64,000 bases of DNA from Rhizobiales bacterium 2SD (GTDB lineage: Bacteria; Pseudomonadota; Alphaproteobacteria; Rhizobiales; Beijerinckiaceae), in the NCBI GenBank assembly GCA_005502805.1, contig SCMY01000007.1, forward strand, positions 248,001 through 312,000. The letters are read 5' to 3'. Each line of letters begins with the position of its first letter. Within the stretch, counting starts at the first letter, position 1. Shown in pieces: positions 52,552-60,950 of this stretch. Both the position numbers and the translations under genes were made by a program. The notes under the pieces were generated by a model that was not told the origin of the DNA, did no database searches, and was given only the letters and a program-made list of their open reading frames with translations.

Positions 52552-52633
52552 GCGCTGCACCTGAACTATTTCAAGAACTTGGATGGTTTTCGAAACGTTT
52601 CCCGACGTTTCCAACCGGGCAGATTCGTCCAGC

Positions 52634-52653
52634 GCCGGCAAATTCTGCCGGGC
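52634..52653. promoter_or_regulatory. ftr-like enhancer palindrome upstream of flgE
   Basis: On the minus strand GCCCGGCAGAATTTGCCGGC. The core is identical to the copy near flgF and one base off the copy near flgI. It ends one base before the stop codon of the ycjF-like gene. Inferred FlbD site for flgE. Confidence 0.6.
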
Positions 52654-53655
52654 TCAACTCTCCTTGCCGCTCCAGCCGGAAAGATCGCCGGCGACATCGG
52701 ACAGCCCCGGAGGCGTCTCCTCGACGAAGGGCAGCGGCCGGCAGACCGCGATGGCCGCGAGCCCGATCCGGGCCGTCAGCAACCCGTTGAGGACGCCCTC
52801 GCCGAGCTTGGCCGAAAGCCGCGCCGCCAGCCCCTGGCCGAGCACCTGCTGGATCACGGCGTCGCCCGCCGCCATGCCGCCGGTGACGACGAGATGGCCG
52901 AGCACCTGCCGCGCCAGCCTGAACAAGCCGAGCGCTCCCGGACGCCCGGCATAGATCGTCGCGGTCGCCCGCAGCAGCCGGGCGCAGGCGACGAGCACGA
53001 ATACGACGTCGACCAGCGCCCGCGGGCTCACCGCCGTGACCAGCGAGACGCGCCGCGCCGCCTGCGCCACCTGCGCCTGCGCAAGCGCGTCGAGCGGCGC
53101 CAGCAGGCTGCGCTCGGCGACGGTGAGCAGGTCGCGGGCGGCGAGCAGTTGCGGCGTGTGGGCCGACAGCTCCGCCCTGCCCTTCGCTGTTTCCGGTCGG
53201 CCGGCATAGAGCTTGTCGAGATCGGCCGCGACACTGCGCGCCTTGGCAAGATCGTTCTCGGCCAGCGCCGCGACGGCCCGCTCGCGCAGCGCCTCGACCC
53301 GCCGCTCGCGCAGGATGTCACGCAGCACCCGCAACAGCATGACCAGCAGCGCCAACGCTGCGACACCAGCGCAGACCAGCGCCGCGATGCCGACGGCCGG
53401 ATTCAGGGCAAGCAGCCAGCGGATCGTCTGTTCGGCCCAAACCGCGACGGACAGCGCCAGCAGGCCGGACAATGCCGCGACGAAAAGACTGCCCCAGCTG
53501 AAGCGGCGGCGGCTCGGTTGCGGGGCCGCTGCGGCTTCAGGCTCGATCGGCTCGACCTCGGGCACGACAGCGACATCGCCGCGGCCGCCGAAGACGGCGT
53601 CATCGGATGATCCATCCTGCGGGTCGAGGCGGATGGCGCGCGGCGCCTTGCTCAT
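52654..53655 (-). CDS. YcjF-like inner-membrane protein (TIGR01620/DUF697)
   Basis: 333 residues. Two membrane helices (about 52-75 and 85-108, SLFVAALSGLLALSVAVWA, NPAVGIAALVCAGVAALALLVML) are followed by a helical domain and the C-terminal DUF697 region (VSPRALVDVVFVLVACARLLRATATIYAGRPG). It regularly pairs with YcjX, as here (13-bp gap). The role is not established; E. coli ycjXF belong to the envelope-stress (phage shock) neighbourhood. Confidence 0.82.
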   Translation of the reverse strand: MSKAPRAIRLDPQDGSSDDAVFGGRGDVAVVPEVEPIEPEAAAAPQPSRRRFSWGSLFVAALSGLLALSVAVWAEQTIRWLLALNPAVGIAALVCAGVAALALLVMLLRVLRDILRERRVEALRERAVAALAENDLAKARSVAADLDKLYAGRPETAKGRAELSAHTPQLLAARDLLTVAERSLLAPLDALAQAQVAQAARRVSLVTAVSPRALVDVVFVLVACARLLRATATIYAGRPGALGLFRLARQVLGHLVVTGGMAAGDAVIQQVLGQGLAARLSAKLGEGVLNGLLTARIGLAAIAVCRPLPFVEETPPGLSDVAGDLSGWSGKES

Positions 53656-53668
53656 GCTTGCCCCTCTC

Positions 53669-55117
53669 TCACGCCAACCGGTCGCCGATCAGGAATTCGA
53701 GCGCGCGGTCGAGGCGGATCTGCGGCGGTGGCGCAAGGCGACCACCCGCATCCGGCTTGACCAGCGGCGGCCGGAAGCGCGGCGCCCTTATGTGCCAGCG
53801 CGACGCATCGGGATCGAAGATCGCCTCGGGTCGCTCCGGCAGCTCGCCAGGGAAAATCGCCGCTTCCGTCTGTCCGTCGAAGACCTCGCCATCGACGACT
53901 TCGCCTGCCTCCGGCACGCCGGCGATCGCCGGCAGCTCCTCGCGCCCTTCGCGGATGCGAACCTCCCGCGTGGCGCGGATCGCGGCGAAGGCCATCGCCT
54001 CGACTTTGGCTCCTGCCCCCTGCGCCCGGGCCGCGGCGCGCGCGACCAGATACGACATCACGCCCGCAAGCCGGTCATGGCTGGTATGATGGAGATGGTC
54101 GGCCTTGGTCGCGGCGAACAGCACCTTCTCGATCCGCGGAGCGAACAGGCTCGACAGCAGGCTGTTGCGGCCGACGGCAAAAGCGGACAGCGCCTGGCCG
54201 AGCGCGGTTTCGAGATCGGCGAGCGCCGCCGGCCCGGCATCGAGCGCCGCCAGCGCGTCGACCAGCACGATCTGCCGGTCGAGCCTAGCGAAGTGCTCGC
54301 GGAAGAACGGCCCGACCACGACGCGCTTATAGGCTTCGAAGCGCTCCGCCATCAGCCCGGCGAGCGTGCCGGCCTGCGGCTGCATGCCCGGCGGCAGATC
54401 GAGCGGCGCGAAAGTCAGGGCCGGCGATCCCTCGAGATCGCCGGGCATCAGGAAGCGCCCGGGTGGGGTCACCGCCACTGCCTCCGGATCGGCGCGTAAG
54501 GCGGCGAGGTAGGCCTTGAAGGCATCGCTCGCCGCCTCGGCAGCCAGTTCGTCCGCCGGCCCCGCCGGGTCGCGCTGCTTCAAATCATCGAGCCAGGGCG
54601 AAGCGAGGGCGAGCCGGTGCGCCTTGCGCGCATCCGCGACCGCCTGCGCCGACCAGCTGGCATAATCCTGCCCGATCAGCGCGAGGTCGAGCAGCCACTC
54701 GCCGGGATAATCGACGATGTCGAGCGTCAGCGTCGCCGGCCCCTTGAACCAGCCTTCGGCGCGCTCGTAGTCGATCTCGATCCTGAGTTCCGAGATGCGG
54801 CGCGTCGACTCCGGCCAGCGCCGATCCGGACCGGAGAGCGCGGCACGATGCGCTTCATAGGGAAAGCGCGGAATCTCGGGATCGGGTTGCGGCACCAGCC
54901 GGACCCGGGCGATGCGGCCCTCCGCCGAGGCCTTCAGCACCGGCAGCCTCGCGCCTTCGACCAGGTTCTGGATCAAAGCAGTCGTGAAGACCGTCTTGCC
55001 CGAGCGCGACAGTCCGGTGACGCCGATGCGCAGGCGCGGCCTAGCCAGCCCGAGCAGGCTGTCGCCGAAGGCGAGCGCGGCATTGCGCGCCTCGTCGAGA
55101 TAGGAGCCGGCCGCCAT
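53669..55117 (-). CDS. YcjX-family P-loop NTPase
   Basis: 482 residues from ATG 55117; the frame is open upstream to a TTG at 55153 that overlaps sixA. The P-loop is GVTGLSRSGKTVFTTALIQNL, with the family segments VRLVPQPDPEIPRFPYEAHRAAL and LTLDIVDYPGEWLLDLALI (Walker B-like). It is a dynamin-like or GTPase-type protein acting at the membrane with YcjF. The start is uncertain by 12 codons. Confidence 0.85.
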   Translation of the reverse strand: MAAGSYLDEARNAALAFGDSLLGLARPRLRIGVTGLSRSGKTVFTTALIQNLVEGARLPVLKASAEGRIARVRLVPQPDPEIPRFPYEAHRAALSGPDRRWPESTRRISELRIEIDYERAEGWFKGPATLTLDIVDYPGEWLLDLALIGQDYASWSAQAVADARKAHRLALASPWLDDLKQRDPAGPADELAAEAASDAFKAYLAALRADPEAVAVTPPGRFLMPGDLEGSPALTFAPLDLPPGMQPQAGTLAGLMAERFEAYKRVVVGPFFREHFARLDRQIVLVDALAALDAGPAALADLETALGQALSAFAVGRNSLLSSLFAPRIEKVLFAATKADHLHHTSHDRLAGVMSYLVARAAARAQGAGAKVEAMAFAAIRATREVRIREGREELPAIAGVPEAGEVVDGEVFDGQTEAAIFPGELPERPEAIFDPDASRWHIRAPRFRPPLVKPDAGGRLAPPPQIRLDRALEFLIGDRLA

Positions 55118-55130
55118 CAGGCGATCCGCA

Positions 55131-55667
55131 TCATTCGTCAGGGCCTTCGCCAAGCGAGGCCGGCGTGACGAAACGGTCGAGCCGGCCGCCCTGCGTGGCG
55201 AGATCGCGCCAGTCCTCGATCGAAAAATCGATCACCGCCAGCCCGCAGGTCGGGTATTTCTGCGCCATCCGTGCCGCTGCATAGCGGTCGCCGTGTCCCG
55301 AAAGCTTGGTGGCGAGCTCCTCGAATCCGGGATTGTGGCCGATCATCAGGAGCGTGCGGACTTCGGGCTCGGTCTCCTGAACGACCTTGAGCAGGCGTTC
55401 CCGGCTGGCCTCGTAGATGCGCGGCTCGTAATGCGTCGGCGGCTTCTCCGGCAGCATCGGCTTGACCAGCTCCCAGGTCTCGGCCGTGCGCTTGGCCGGC
55501 GAGATCAGGACGAGGTCGGGCAGCAACAGCTCCTCGGCGAGATAGCGGCCCATGACTGGGGCGGCTTCGCGTCCACGCGTGGCGAGCGGCCGGTCGCGAT
55601 CGGCGGTGTTGGCGGGCCAGGCCGATTTGGCGTGGCGCAGGAGCATCAGGCGGCGCATGGCCGCCAT
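55131..55667 (-). CDS. SixA-type histidine phosphatase
   Basis: 178 residues. The phosphohistidine motif RHAKSAW is at about residues 11-17 and a second catalytic His is in LLMIGHNPGFEELA. Such small phosphatases remove phosphate from phosphohistidine in phosphotransfer proteins, but the target here is unknown. Its ATG directly follows the TAG of the tetR gene (TAGATG), which implies translational coupling. A second ATG lies 9 bp on. Confidence 0.82.
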   Translation of the reverse strand: MAAMRRLMLLRHAKSAWPANTADRDRPLATRGREAAPVMGRYLAEELLLPDLVLISPAKRTAETWELVKPMLPEKPPTHYEPRIYEASRERLLKVVQETEPEVRTLLMIGHNPGFEELATKLSGHGDRYAAARMAQKYPTCGLAVIDFSIEDWRDLATQGGRLDRFVTPASLGEGPDE

Positions 55668-56372
55668 CTAACCATGGCTGGCAGGATTTGCGAGTGGCAT
55701 GGCCGCGGAAGCGCGCACCGCCGCGAGCAGCATCTCCATCAGCCGGCCCGAATACAACGCGATCAGCCGCTCGCGCCCGCCCGGCTGCATCTCCAGCGGT
55801 GCGAGCTGGCCGTCGATCAGCATGGTCGAGAAGCCATGGGTGATCGACCAGACGAACAGGATCTCGGCAAGGTCGGCATCGCCGCCATAGCTCGACGGCA
55901 GCCGTGTCAGCACATCGCTGCCGACCTCATGCCCGAGCGCCAGCTTCGTCTCGCGCACCAGGATGCCAAAGGCGCGGATGGCGGCGCGGCGCAGGTCCTC
56001 GTCACCATTCTTCAGGCCGAGCCGGCCGAAGGCGACGCGGAAGCGGCCCGGTCGCGCCAGCGCGACGGCGAGATAGGCCTCGCAGATCGCCGCCAGCCGG
56101 TTCCCGCCCGACGCTCCGGCCTTCGCGACGGCAGCCTCCATCTCCTGCGAGAGATCGTCGAAACCGAGCGTCGCGATCGCGGTCAAAAGGCCGACGAGAT
56201 TGCCGAAATGATGCGCCGGCGCCGCCGGCGAAACACCGGCCCGGCGGGCGCATTCGCGCAAGGTGAAGCCGCCGACGCCCTTTTCGGCCAACACCACCTC
56301 GGCCGCCTCGATCATCGCCTGGCGCAGGTCGCCATGGTGATACCCAGCCCGTTTGCCGACCCTGTCGTCCAT
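55668..56372 (-). CDS. TetR family transcriptional regulator
   Basis: 234 residues from ATG 56372 (GCAGGACG upstream). HTH at about residues 10-55 (YHHGDLRQAMIEAAEVVLAEKGVGGFTLRECARRAGVSPAAPAHHFGN), with a WHG-type C-terminal ligand domain. It is divergent from the ABA4-like membrane protein gene and directly coupled to sixA. The palindrome at 56412-56424 is its likely operator. Confidence 0.88.
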   Translation of the reverse strand: MDDRVGKRAGYHHGDLRQAMIEAAEVVLAEKGVGGFTLRECARRAGVSPAAPAHHFGNLVGLLTAIATLGFDDLSQEMEAAVAKAGASGGNRLAAICEAYLAVALARPGRFRVAFGRLGLKNGDEDLRRAAIRAFGILVRETKLALGHEVGSDVLTRLPSSYGGDADLAEILFVWSITHGFSTMLIDGQLAPLEMQPGGRERLIALYSGRLMEMLLAAVRASAAMPLANPASHG

Positions 56373-56404
56373 CACACGTCCTGCTCGCACTGCCGACGCC
56401 AAAC

Positions 56405-56433
56405 TTGACGCCGTTAAGATAACGCAATAGGAC
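56405..56433 (+). promoter_or_regulatory. Promoter with embedded palindrome, tetR/ABA4-like gap
   Basis: TTGACG (56405-56410) and TAGGAC (56428-56433) form a plausible -35/-10 pair with a 17-bp spacer. Inside the spacer is CGTTA-AGA-TAACG (56412-56424), a perfect palindrome suited to a TetR dimer blocking RNA polymerase. It faces the ABA4-like gene. Confidence 0.5.
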
Positions 56434-56471
56434 AAAGCCGCAACTGAACACTGTCAAGATTGGAGTGCAGG

Positions 56472-57734
56472 ATGCCTCTCAACCTCGACGATGCCTTCAC
56501 TCTGGCGGGCCAGCTCGCCGTGCTTGGTTGGGCCGCCTTGATCCTGCTGCCACGCTGGCGCGGCATCTCGGCTGCGCTCGCCGGCTGGATCATCCCGGCC
56601 CTGCTCTCGTTGGGATATGCCGTGCTGATCGCCGTGCACTGGCACGATGCCAAAGGCGGCTTCTCCTCGCTCGACTCGGTTGCGGCGCTGTTCGCCTCGA
56701 AACCGCTATTGCTCGCCGGCTGGGTGCATTACCTCGCTTTCGATCTCTTCCTCGGCAACTGGATCCTGCGGCGCTCGCAAGCGGAAGGAATCCCGCATTG
56801 GCTGATGCTGCCGGTGCTGCCGATGGTCTTCCTGTTCGGCCCGTTCGGCTTCGTCATTTATCTATTGCTGCAGGCCTGCTTCCGCCTGGCGCGCGAGGAT
56901 CGCATCGCCCGCATCCAGGCCCGCCTGCCAACCTGGCTGCCCGATCTCGAACTGGAGCCCCGCCTCACCGCAGCCGCCTTCGCCATGCTTGCTCTGGCGG
57001 TCCCAACCGCCTTCGCCTGGCTGATCGACACCAGGCAGTTCCAGGGCGTCGACACCTGGATCAAGCCGCTGAAATTCGAACTCTCGGTCGCCTTCTACCT
57101 GTTGACGCTGGCGCTGTTCCTGCCGCTCGCCAGCGAGCGCTTCCGCGCCTCCTGGCCCGGGCGCTACATGGTCTGGCCGGTGATCGTGCCGATCGTCCTC
57201 GAAGTGCTCTACATCGCCTGGCGCGCTTCGCGGGTGGAAGCCTCGCACTACAACAGCGACAGCGCGCTCGGCGCCTGGCTCTATACGCTGATGGGCGTCG
57301 GCGCGGTGATGTTCACGGTGGCGCCCGGCTTTCTCGCATACGGACTCGCGCGACGCGATGCTGCTCCGATGCCGCAGGTCGTGCGTTGGTCGCTGGTCAT
57401 CGGCCTCGCCCTCACCTGCGTCTTCGGCCTGCTGAGCGGCGCCCTGCTAGGCTCCAGTGCCAGCGGACATTATGTCGGCGTCGTGCCAAGCGCACACCGG
57501 ACGATCCCCTTCTTCGGCTGGTCGCTGGCGATCGGGGACCTGCGCATCGCACACTTCCTCGGCTTGCACGCCTTGCAGATCATCCCTGCGATCGGCGTGG
57601 CTCTCTGGCTGGCCACGCGGCAAAGCAAGGCCGGGCTCGTCGCGCTCGGGACGGTCTCGGCCGCCTATGCCGCCATCACCGCGACGGCGCTCGTCGCGGC
57701 TCTGCAGGCCCGTCCGCTTCTCGGGCTCGGCTGA
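56472..57734 (+). CDS. Large membrane protein with N-terminal ABA4-like region
   Basis: 420 residues from ATG 56472. Residues 1-140 resemble the ABA4-like (DUF4281) family: LAVLGWAALILLP..., GWVHYLAFDLFLGNWILRRSQAEGIPHW, FLFGPFGFVIYLLLQA. The remaining 280 residues add about seven more membrane helices (WIKPLKFELSVAFYLLTLALFLPLA; AHFLGLHALQIIPAIGVALWLATRQ) of a family I do not recognise. The whole is an integral membrane fusion with two repeated W/F-rich halves. It is divergent from tetR. Function is unknown. Confidence 0.7.
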   Translation: MPLNLDDAFTLAGQLAVLGWAALILLPRWRGISAALAGWIIPALLSLGYAVLIAVHWHDAKGGFSSLDSVAALFASKPLLLAGWVHYLAFDLFLGNWILRRSQAEGIPHWLMLPVLPMVFLFGPFGFVIYLLLQACFRLAREDRIARIQARLPTWLPDLELEPRLTAAAFAMLALAVPTAFAWLIDTRQFQGVDTWIKPLKFELSVAFYLLTLALFLPLASERFRASWPGRYMVWPVIVPIVLEVLYIAWRASRVEASHYNSDSALGAWLYTLMGVGAVMFTVAPGFLAYGLARRDAAPMPQVVRWSLVIGLALTCVFGLLSGALLGSSASGHYVGVVPSAHRTIPFFGWSLAIGDLRIAHFLGLHALQIIPAIGVALWLATRQSKAGLVALGTVSAAYAAITATALVAALQARPLLGLG

Positions 57735-57739
57735 GCCCG

Positions 57740-57988
57740 CTACAGCTCGGCTGAATCGGGATCGAGCCCCAGATCCTCTGAGGCCGGCTCGTAGCGCAGC
57801 AGGTCACCCGGCTGGCAGTCGAGCACGAGGCAGATCCGCGTTAGCGTATCGAAGCGCATGCCGCGGACCTTGCCGGATTTCAGCTGCGAGACCTGCTGTT
57901 CCGTCAGCCCGATGCGCTGGGCCAGTTCCTTCGAGCGCATCTTGCGGCGCGCCAGCATGACATCGAGTTCGACGATGATCGGCATCAC
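57740..57988 (-). CDS. XRE-family HTH regulator (YozG-like)
   Basis: 82 residues. MIVELDVMLARRKMRSKELAQRIGLTEQQVSQLKSGKVRGMRFDTLTRICLVLDCQPGDLLRYE is the short Cro/C1 HTH that commonly accompanies DUF2975 membrane proteins. It starts 6 bp after the DUF2975 gene stop, so the two are one operon. It may sense membrane state through its partner; that is inference. Confidence 0.88.
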   Translation of the reverse strand: MMPIIVELDVMLARRKMRSKELAQRIGLTEQQVSQLKSGKVRGMRFDTLTRICLVLDCQPGDLLRYEPASEDLGLDPDSAEL

Positions 57989-57994
57989 GCTGCC

Positions 57995-58555
57995 TTACAC
58001 GAATTGGGCATTTTCGTCGGCGATTTCGGTGGCCGCCGTGAAGACGTGCCCTAGCGCCAGAAAGCCCAGCAGAAAGAGCAGAATCAACAGATCCTGCGGA
58101 TTGAGGGCGAGGCCGAGCAGGCGATGCCCGGCCGGAAGATGCGCGGAGACGACCACCGATACCAACGGCCGCACCAGGATATCGGCCGCTTGCGCGCTAA
58201 GACCGAACAGGGCGATCCGGCGCAGCCAGAGCGCCGCCTCGCGCGTGAAGATACTGCCGGCGAGATAGCCGGTGAACAGCCGCCAGACGCCATAGCAGGT
58301 GATCGCCGTCAGCGACCAGATCGCAAGGCTGAGCCCCAGCCCGGCGAGGCGCTGCCAGCCCTGCATGCCGGAAAGGTCCGCTCTCAGCCATGCGCCATAG
58401 ATGCTTGCGGCACGGCCCTCCTCGCCCCAGACCTGCAGGACGACGACCAGAATCCAGGCGGCATAAGCCAGGGCTGCCCAGCGCGTGAGATGGCAGAGCC
58501 AGCCGATCCGGCGGCGAAGGCGCGTCTGAGGCGTGTCGGCCGCGATCGCACTCAT
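57995..58555 (-). CDS. DUF2975 membrane protein (copy 1)
   Basis: 186 residues from ATG 58555 (GGAGCT upstream). Four membrane segments lie at about 24-46, 75-97, 115-140 and 150-172. The C-terminus IADENAQFV carries the family's closing D/E-E-N motif. It is directly upstream of the XRE regulator and 108 bp downstream of a second DUF2975 gene. Confidence 0.8.
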   Translation of the reverse strand: MSAIAADTPQTRLRRRIGWLCHLTRWAALAYAAWILVVVLQVWGEEGRAASIYGAWLRADLSGMQGWQRLAGLGLSLAIWSLTAITCYGVWRLFTGYLAGSIFTREAALWLRRIALFGLSAQAADILVRPLVSVVVSAHLPAGHRLLGLALNPQDLLILLFLLGFLALGHVFTAATEIADENAQFV

Positions 58556-58663
58556 GGCAATGAGCTCCAAGGTTGATGAAACTGGAAACGTCACGCGCCT
58601 CGCTTTGCCGGGCCGCAGAACAGCGGCGTTTGCAGCAAGCCGATCGCGATGATCGGCTGGCGC

Positions 58664-59239
58664 CTACACGAAACCCTGATTCTCGTCCGCGAGCCGGACC
58701 GTCTCCCGCAGGACGAGGCCGAAGGCGATCAACGTGGCTCCAGCCGCGAGCGCAGCGAAGATGCCGGGGTCGAGCATGACCGCGATGTGCCTTTGGCCAG
58801 CGGGATTGTCGAAGGTCAGCGCGATGCTCTGCGCCGTGCGGATGATCGGCGTCGTGGCGCCGAAGCCCGCCAGAAGCCAGCCGACGCGCAGCAACCCAAC
58901 CGCATTCTCCTCGACCAGGACCCTGCCCTCGCCGAAGGCGCGAAACAGGTTCCCCAGCCGCAGCATGGCCAGCACGAAGAGCCCGGCCGGAATCCAGGCG
59001 AGAGCAAATGCCGCCCAGTAGCCCCTGCTCGACGGGGCGAGAGGAGCATTCCCAAGTCCGATCGTACTCTGGGCATGACGGGCGAGCGCATCCGCATCGG
59101 CCCATAGCCAGACGAGACCGAAGAGCATGAGCAATCCCGCGGCATAGCTGAAGGCGCGGGCCCATCGGCTGACGCGGCGCAGGCGGCTGGCCGCCTCCCC
59201 GGAAAATCCGGTCGCGCTCAGGGTGGAGGAAGCCGTCAT
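58664..59239 (-). CDS. DUF2975-like membrane protein (copy 2)
   Basis: 191 residues from ATG 59239 (GAGGAAA upstream). Four membrane segments with the family fold: RWARAFSYAAGLLMLFGLVWL, YWAAFALAWIPAGLFVLAMLRLGNLFRAFGEGRVL, and the C-terminal LADENQGFV. It is clearly related to copy 1 but diverged. It is first in the DUF2975-DUF2975-XRE set and divergent from the lipoprotein gene. The gap of 76 bp is strongly AT-rich. Confidence 0.78.
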   Translation of the reverse strand: MTASSTLSATGFSGEAASRLRRVSRWARAFSYAAGLLMLFGLVWLWADADALARHAQSTIGLGNAPLAPSSRGYWAAFALAWIPAGLFVLAMLRLGNLFRAFGEGRVLVEENAVGLLRVGWLLAGFGATTPIIRTAQSIALTFDNPAGQRHIAVMLDPGIFAALAAGATLIAFGLVLRETVRLADENQGFV

Positions 59240-59315
59240 GATTATTTCCTCGATTGACAAAATTAAACTAATAGATGAATTTTTGAATGTCAAAGCCATT
59301 TCGACAGGATACCCG

Positions 59316-59948
59316 ATGCGCACTGCCCTGCCCGCCAATCTCCTGCTCTGCAGCCTGCTCGGAGGCTGCGGGCACGTCCCGCTGACCTCGCTGCCGCAGC
59401 TCTCGAAGATCGACATGAAGAACACCGACCTCGCCGAGCTGCGCGCCGGCATCAGCTTGCCGGCCGACATCCGCACGCTGCCCGGTGGCGTCACCATGAC
59501 GCTCGTCGCCCTGCCCAAGGATGGCGGCCGTCATGAACGCAAGGTCGTGCTGGAGGAGGTGCGCGATGCGGTCGAACTGGCAAAGTTGCCCGCGATGGCC
59601 TCGCCCGGGCGCCGCTTCACCGTTTTCAGGCTGAGCCGGGCCGACGCCGCGCGCCTCGGCGCTTTCCGCCAGGAGATGTTCGCCGGCCCACAGAACAGCG
59701 GCAATCGCGGCAGCCTGGCGCTCGGCGCCGACAAGGCGTGCCGGCTCGGCGAGCTCTCGGGCAAGCCGATCACGATGACCGGCTATCTCAAGACCTCGGA
59801 GACACAGGATTACGTTTTGCTGCTGCGCGATTTCGATTTGAGCGAAGCCGTCCGCGCCGTCGATCCCAAGGTCGATCTCGCCACCGCGATCCCGCCTTGC
59901 GACGCAGCGCCGGAAGCGAGGCTCAGCGGCTCTCCCGCCGCGCCATGA
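59316..59948 (+). CDS. Putative lipoprotein of unknown function
   Basis: 210 residues from ATG 59316. The signal peptide ends in a lipobox LLGG-C (Cys at about residue 18: NLLLCSLLGGCGH), so an outer- or inner-membrane lipoprotein is expected. The mature part is mixed alpha/beta, with VTMTLVALPKDGGRHERKVVLEEV and PITMTGYLKTSETQDYVLLLRDFD. I do not recognise a family. Its 3' end overlaps the convergent MoxR-type gene by 26 bp. Confidence 0.65.
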   Translation: MRTALPANLLLCSLLGGCGHVPLTSLPQLSKIDMKNTDLAELRAGISLPADIRTLPGGVTMTLVALPKDGGRHERKVVLEEVRDAVELAKLPAMASPGRRFTVFRLSRADAARLGAFRQEMFAGPQNSGNRGSLALGADKACRLGELSGKPITMTGYLKTSETQDYVLLLRDFDLSEAVRAVDPKVDLATAIPPCDAAPEARLSGSPAAP

Positions 59949-60768
59949 AGGCGAGCTTCTCGAACAGCGAGACGTCCTGCTCGTTCTTGAGCAGCGCACC
60001 GTGCAGCGGCGGGATCAGCTTGCGCGGATCGCGCTCGCGCAGCACTTCCGGGCCGATATCGTCGGCGACGAGGAGCTTCAGCCAGTCGAGCAGTTCGGAG
60101 GTCGAGGGCTTCTTCTTGATGCCGGGCACCTCGCGCACCTCGAAGAACAGGCGCAGCGCCTCCTCCATCAAGCGCTTCTTGATGCCGGGGAAGTGGACTT
60201 CGACGATCTTCTGCATCGTCTCGGCGTCGGGGAAGCGGATGTAATGGAAGAAACAGCGGCGCAGGAAGGCGTCCGGCAATTCCTTCTCGTTATTCGAGGT
60301 GATGATCATCACCGGCCGCTGCGCCGCGCGGATTGTTTCGCCGGTCTCGTAGACATGGAACTCCATGCGATCGAGCTCGAGCAGCAGGTCGTTCGGAAAC
60401 TCGATATCGGCCTTGTCGATCTCATCGATCAGCAGCACCGGGCGCACCGGCGAGACGAAGGCCTCCCAGAGCTTGCCACGCTTGATGTAGTTGGCGATGT
60501 CGGAAACGCGGGCGTCGCCGAGTTGGCTGTCGCGCAGGCGGCTGACCGCATCGTATTCGTAGAGCCCCTGCTGCGCCTTGGTGGTCGACTTGACGTGCCA
60601 GGTCAGCAACGGCGCGCCGAGCGCAGCGGCGATCTCCTCGGCCAGCACGGTCTTGCCGGTGCCGGGCTCGCCCTTGACCAGCAGCGGCCGCTCCAGCCGG
60701 ATCGCGGCGTTGACCGCGACGGTCAGGTCCTCGGTGGCGACGTAGGAGGCGGTGCCGGTAAAGCGCAT
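59923..60768 (-). CDS. MoxR-family AAA+ ATPase
   Basis: 281 residues from ATG 60768 (AAGGGC upstream), giving MRFTGTASYVATEDLTVAVNAA; upstream in-frame ATGs are not supported. Walker A GEPGTGKTVLAEE, Walker B RPVLLIDEIDKAD, sensor MIITSNNEKELPDAFLRRCFFHYI. MoxR ATPases help mature metalloenzymes or envelope complexes, usually with VWA proteins. No VWA gene lies beside it within the window. Confidence 0.88.
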   Translation of the reverse strand: MRFTGTASYVATEDLTVAVNAAIRLERPLLVKGEPGTGKTVLAEEIAAALGAPLLTWHVKSTTKAQQGLYEYDAVSRLRDSQLGDARVSDIANYIKRGKLWEAFVSPVRPVLLIDEIDKADIEFPNDLLLELDRMEFHVYETGETIRAAQRPVMIITSNNEKELPDAFLRRCFFHYIRFPDAETMQKIVEVHFPGIKKRLMEEALRLFFEVREVPGIKKKPSTSELLDWLKLLVADDIGPEVLRERDPRKLIPPLHGALLKNEQDVSLFEKLAFMARRESR

Positions 60769-60950
60769 GCGAGGCCCTTCATGTGGCTGCTCCACGGCCA
60801 TGCTGCCGCCGCGGATGGCAATGTGCTTAGAGGTCAGCCGGCGGGGGAGCAAGTTTTCGTCAGCCCGGTGCGAGTTTTGGTTTGTGTTGCAAGGCCCTGG
60901 CAAGCAAAGCTGAGAGATCAACAGCTTCGCCTGATTCCTTAGAGGGTGAC

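Noticed and set aside
49550..52564. A 1004-codon open frame on the plus strand opposite flgK and flgE, and similar long frames opposite fliM (1415-3151, minus), the RND pump and alaS
   Set aside because: These are antisense shadows produced by high GC at third codon positions. Their translations are Arg/Gly/Asp/Leu-rich without domains, and the opposite strand carries clear conserved genes.
57740..58555. XRE plus membrane protein as a toxin-antitoxin pair
   Set aside because: The membrane partner is a DUF2975-type protein, a known non-toxin association, and it is far larger than type I or II toxins.
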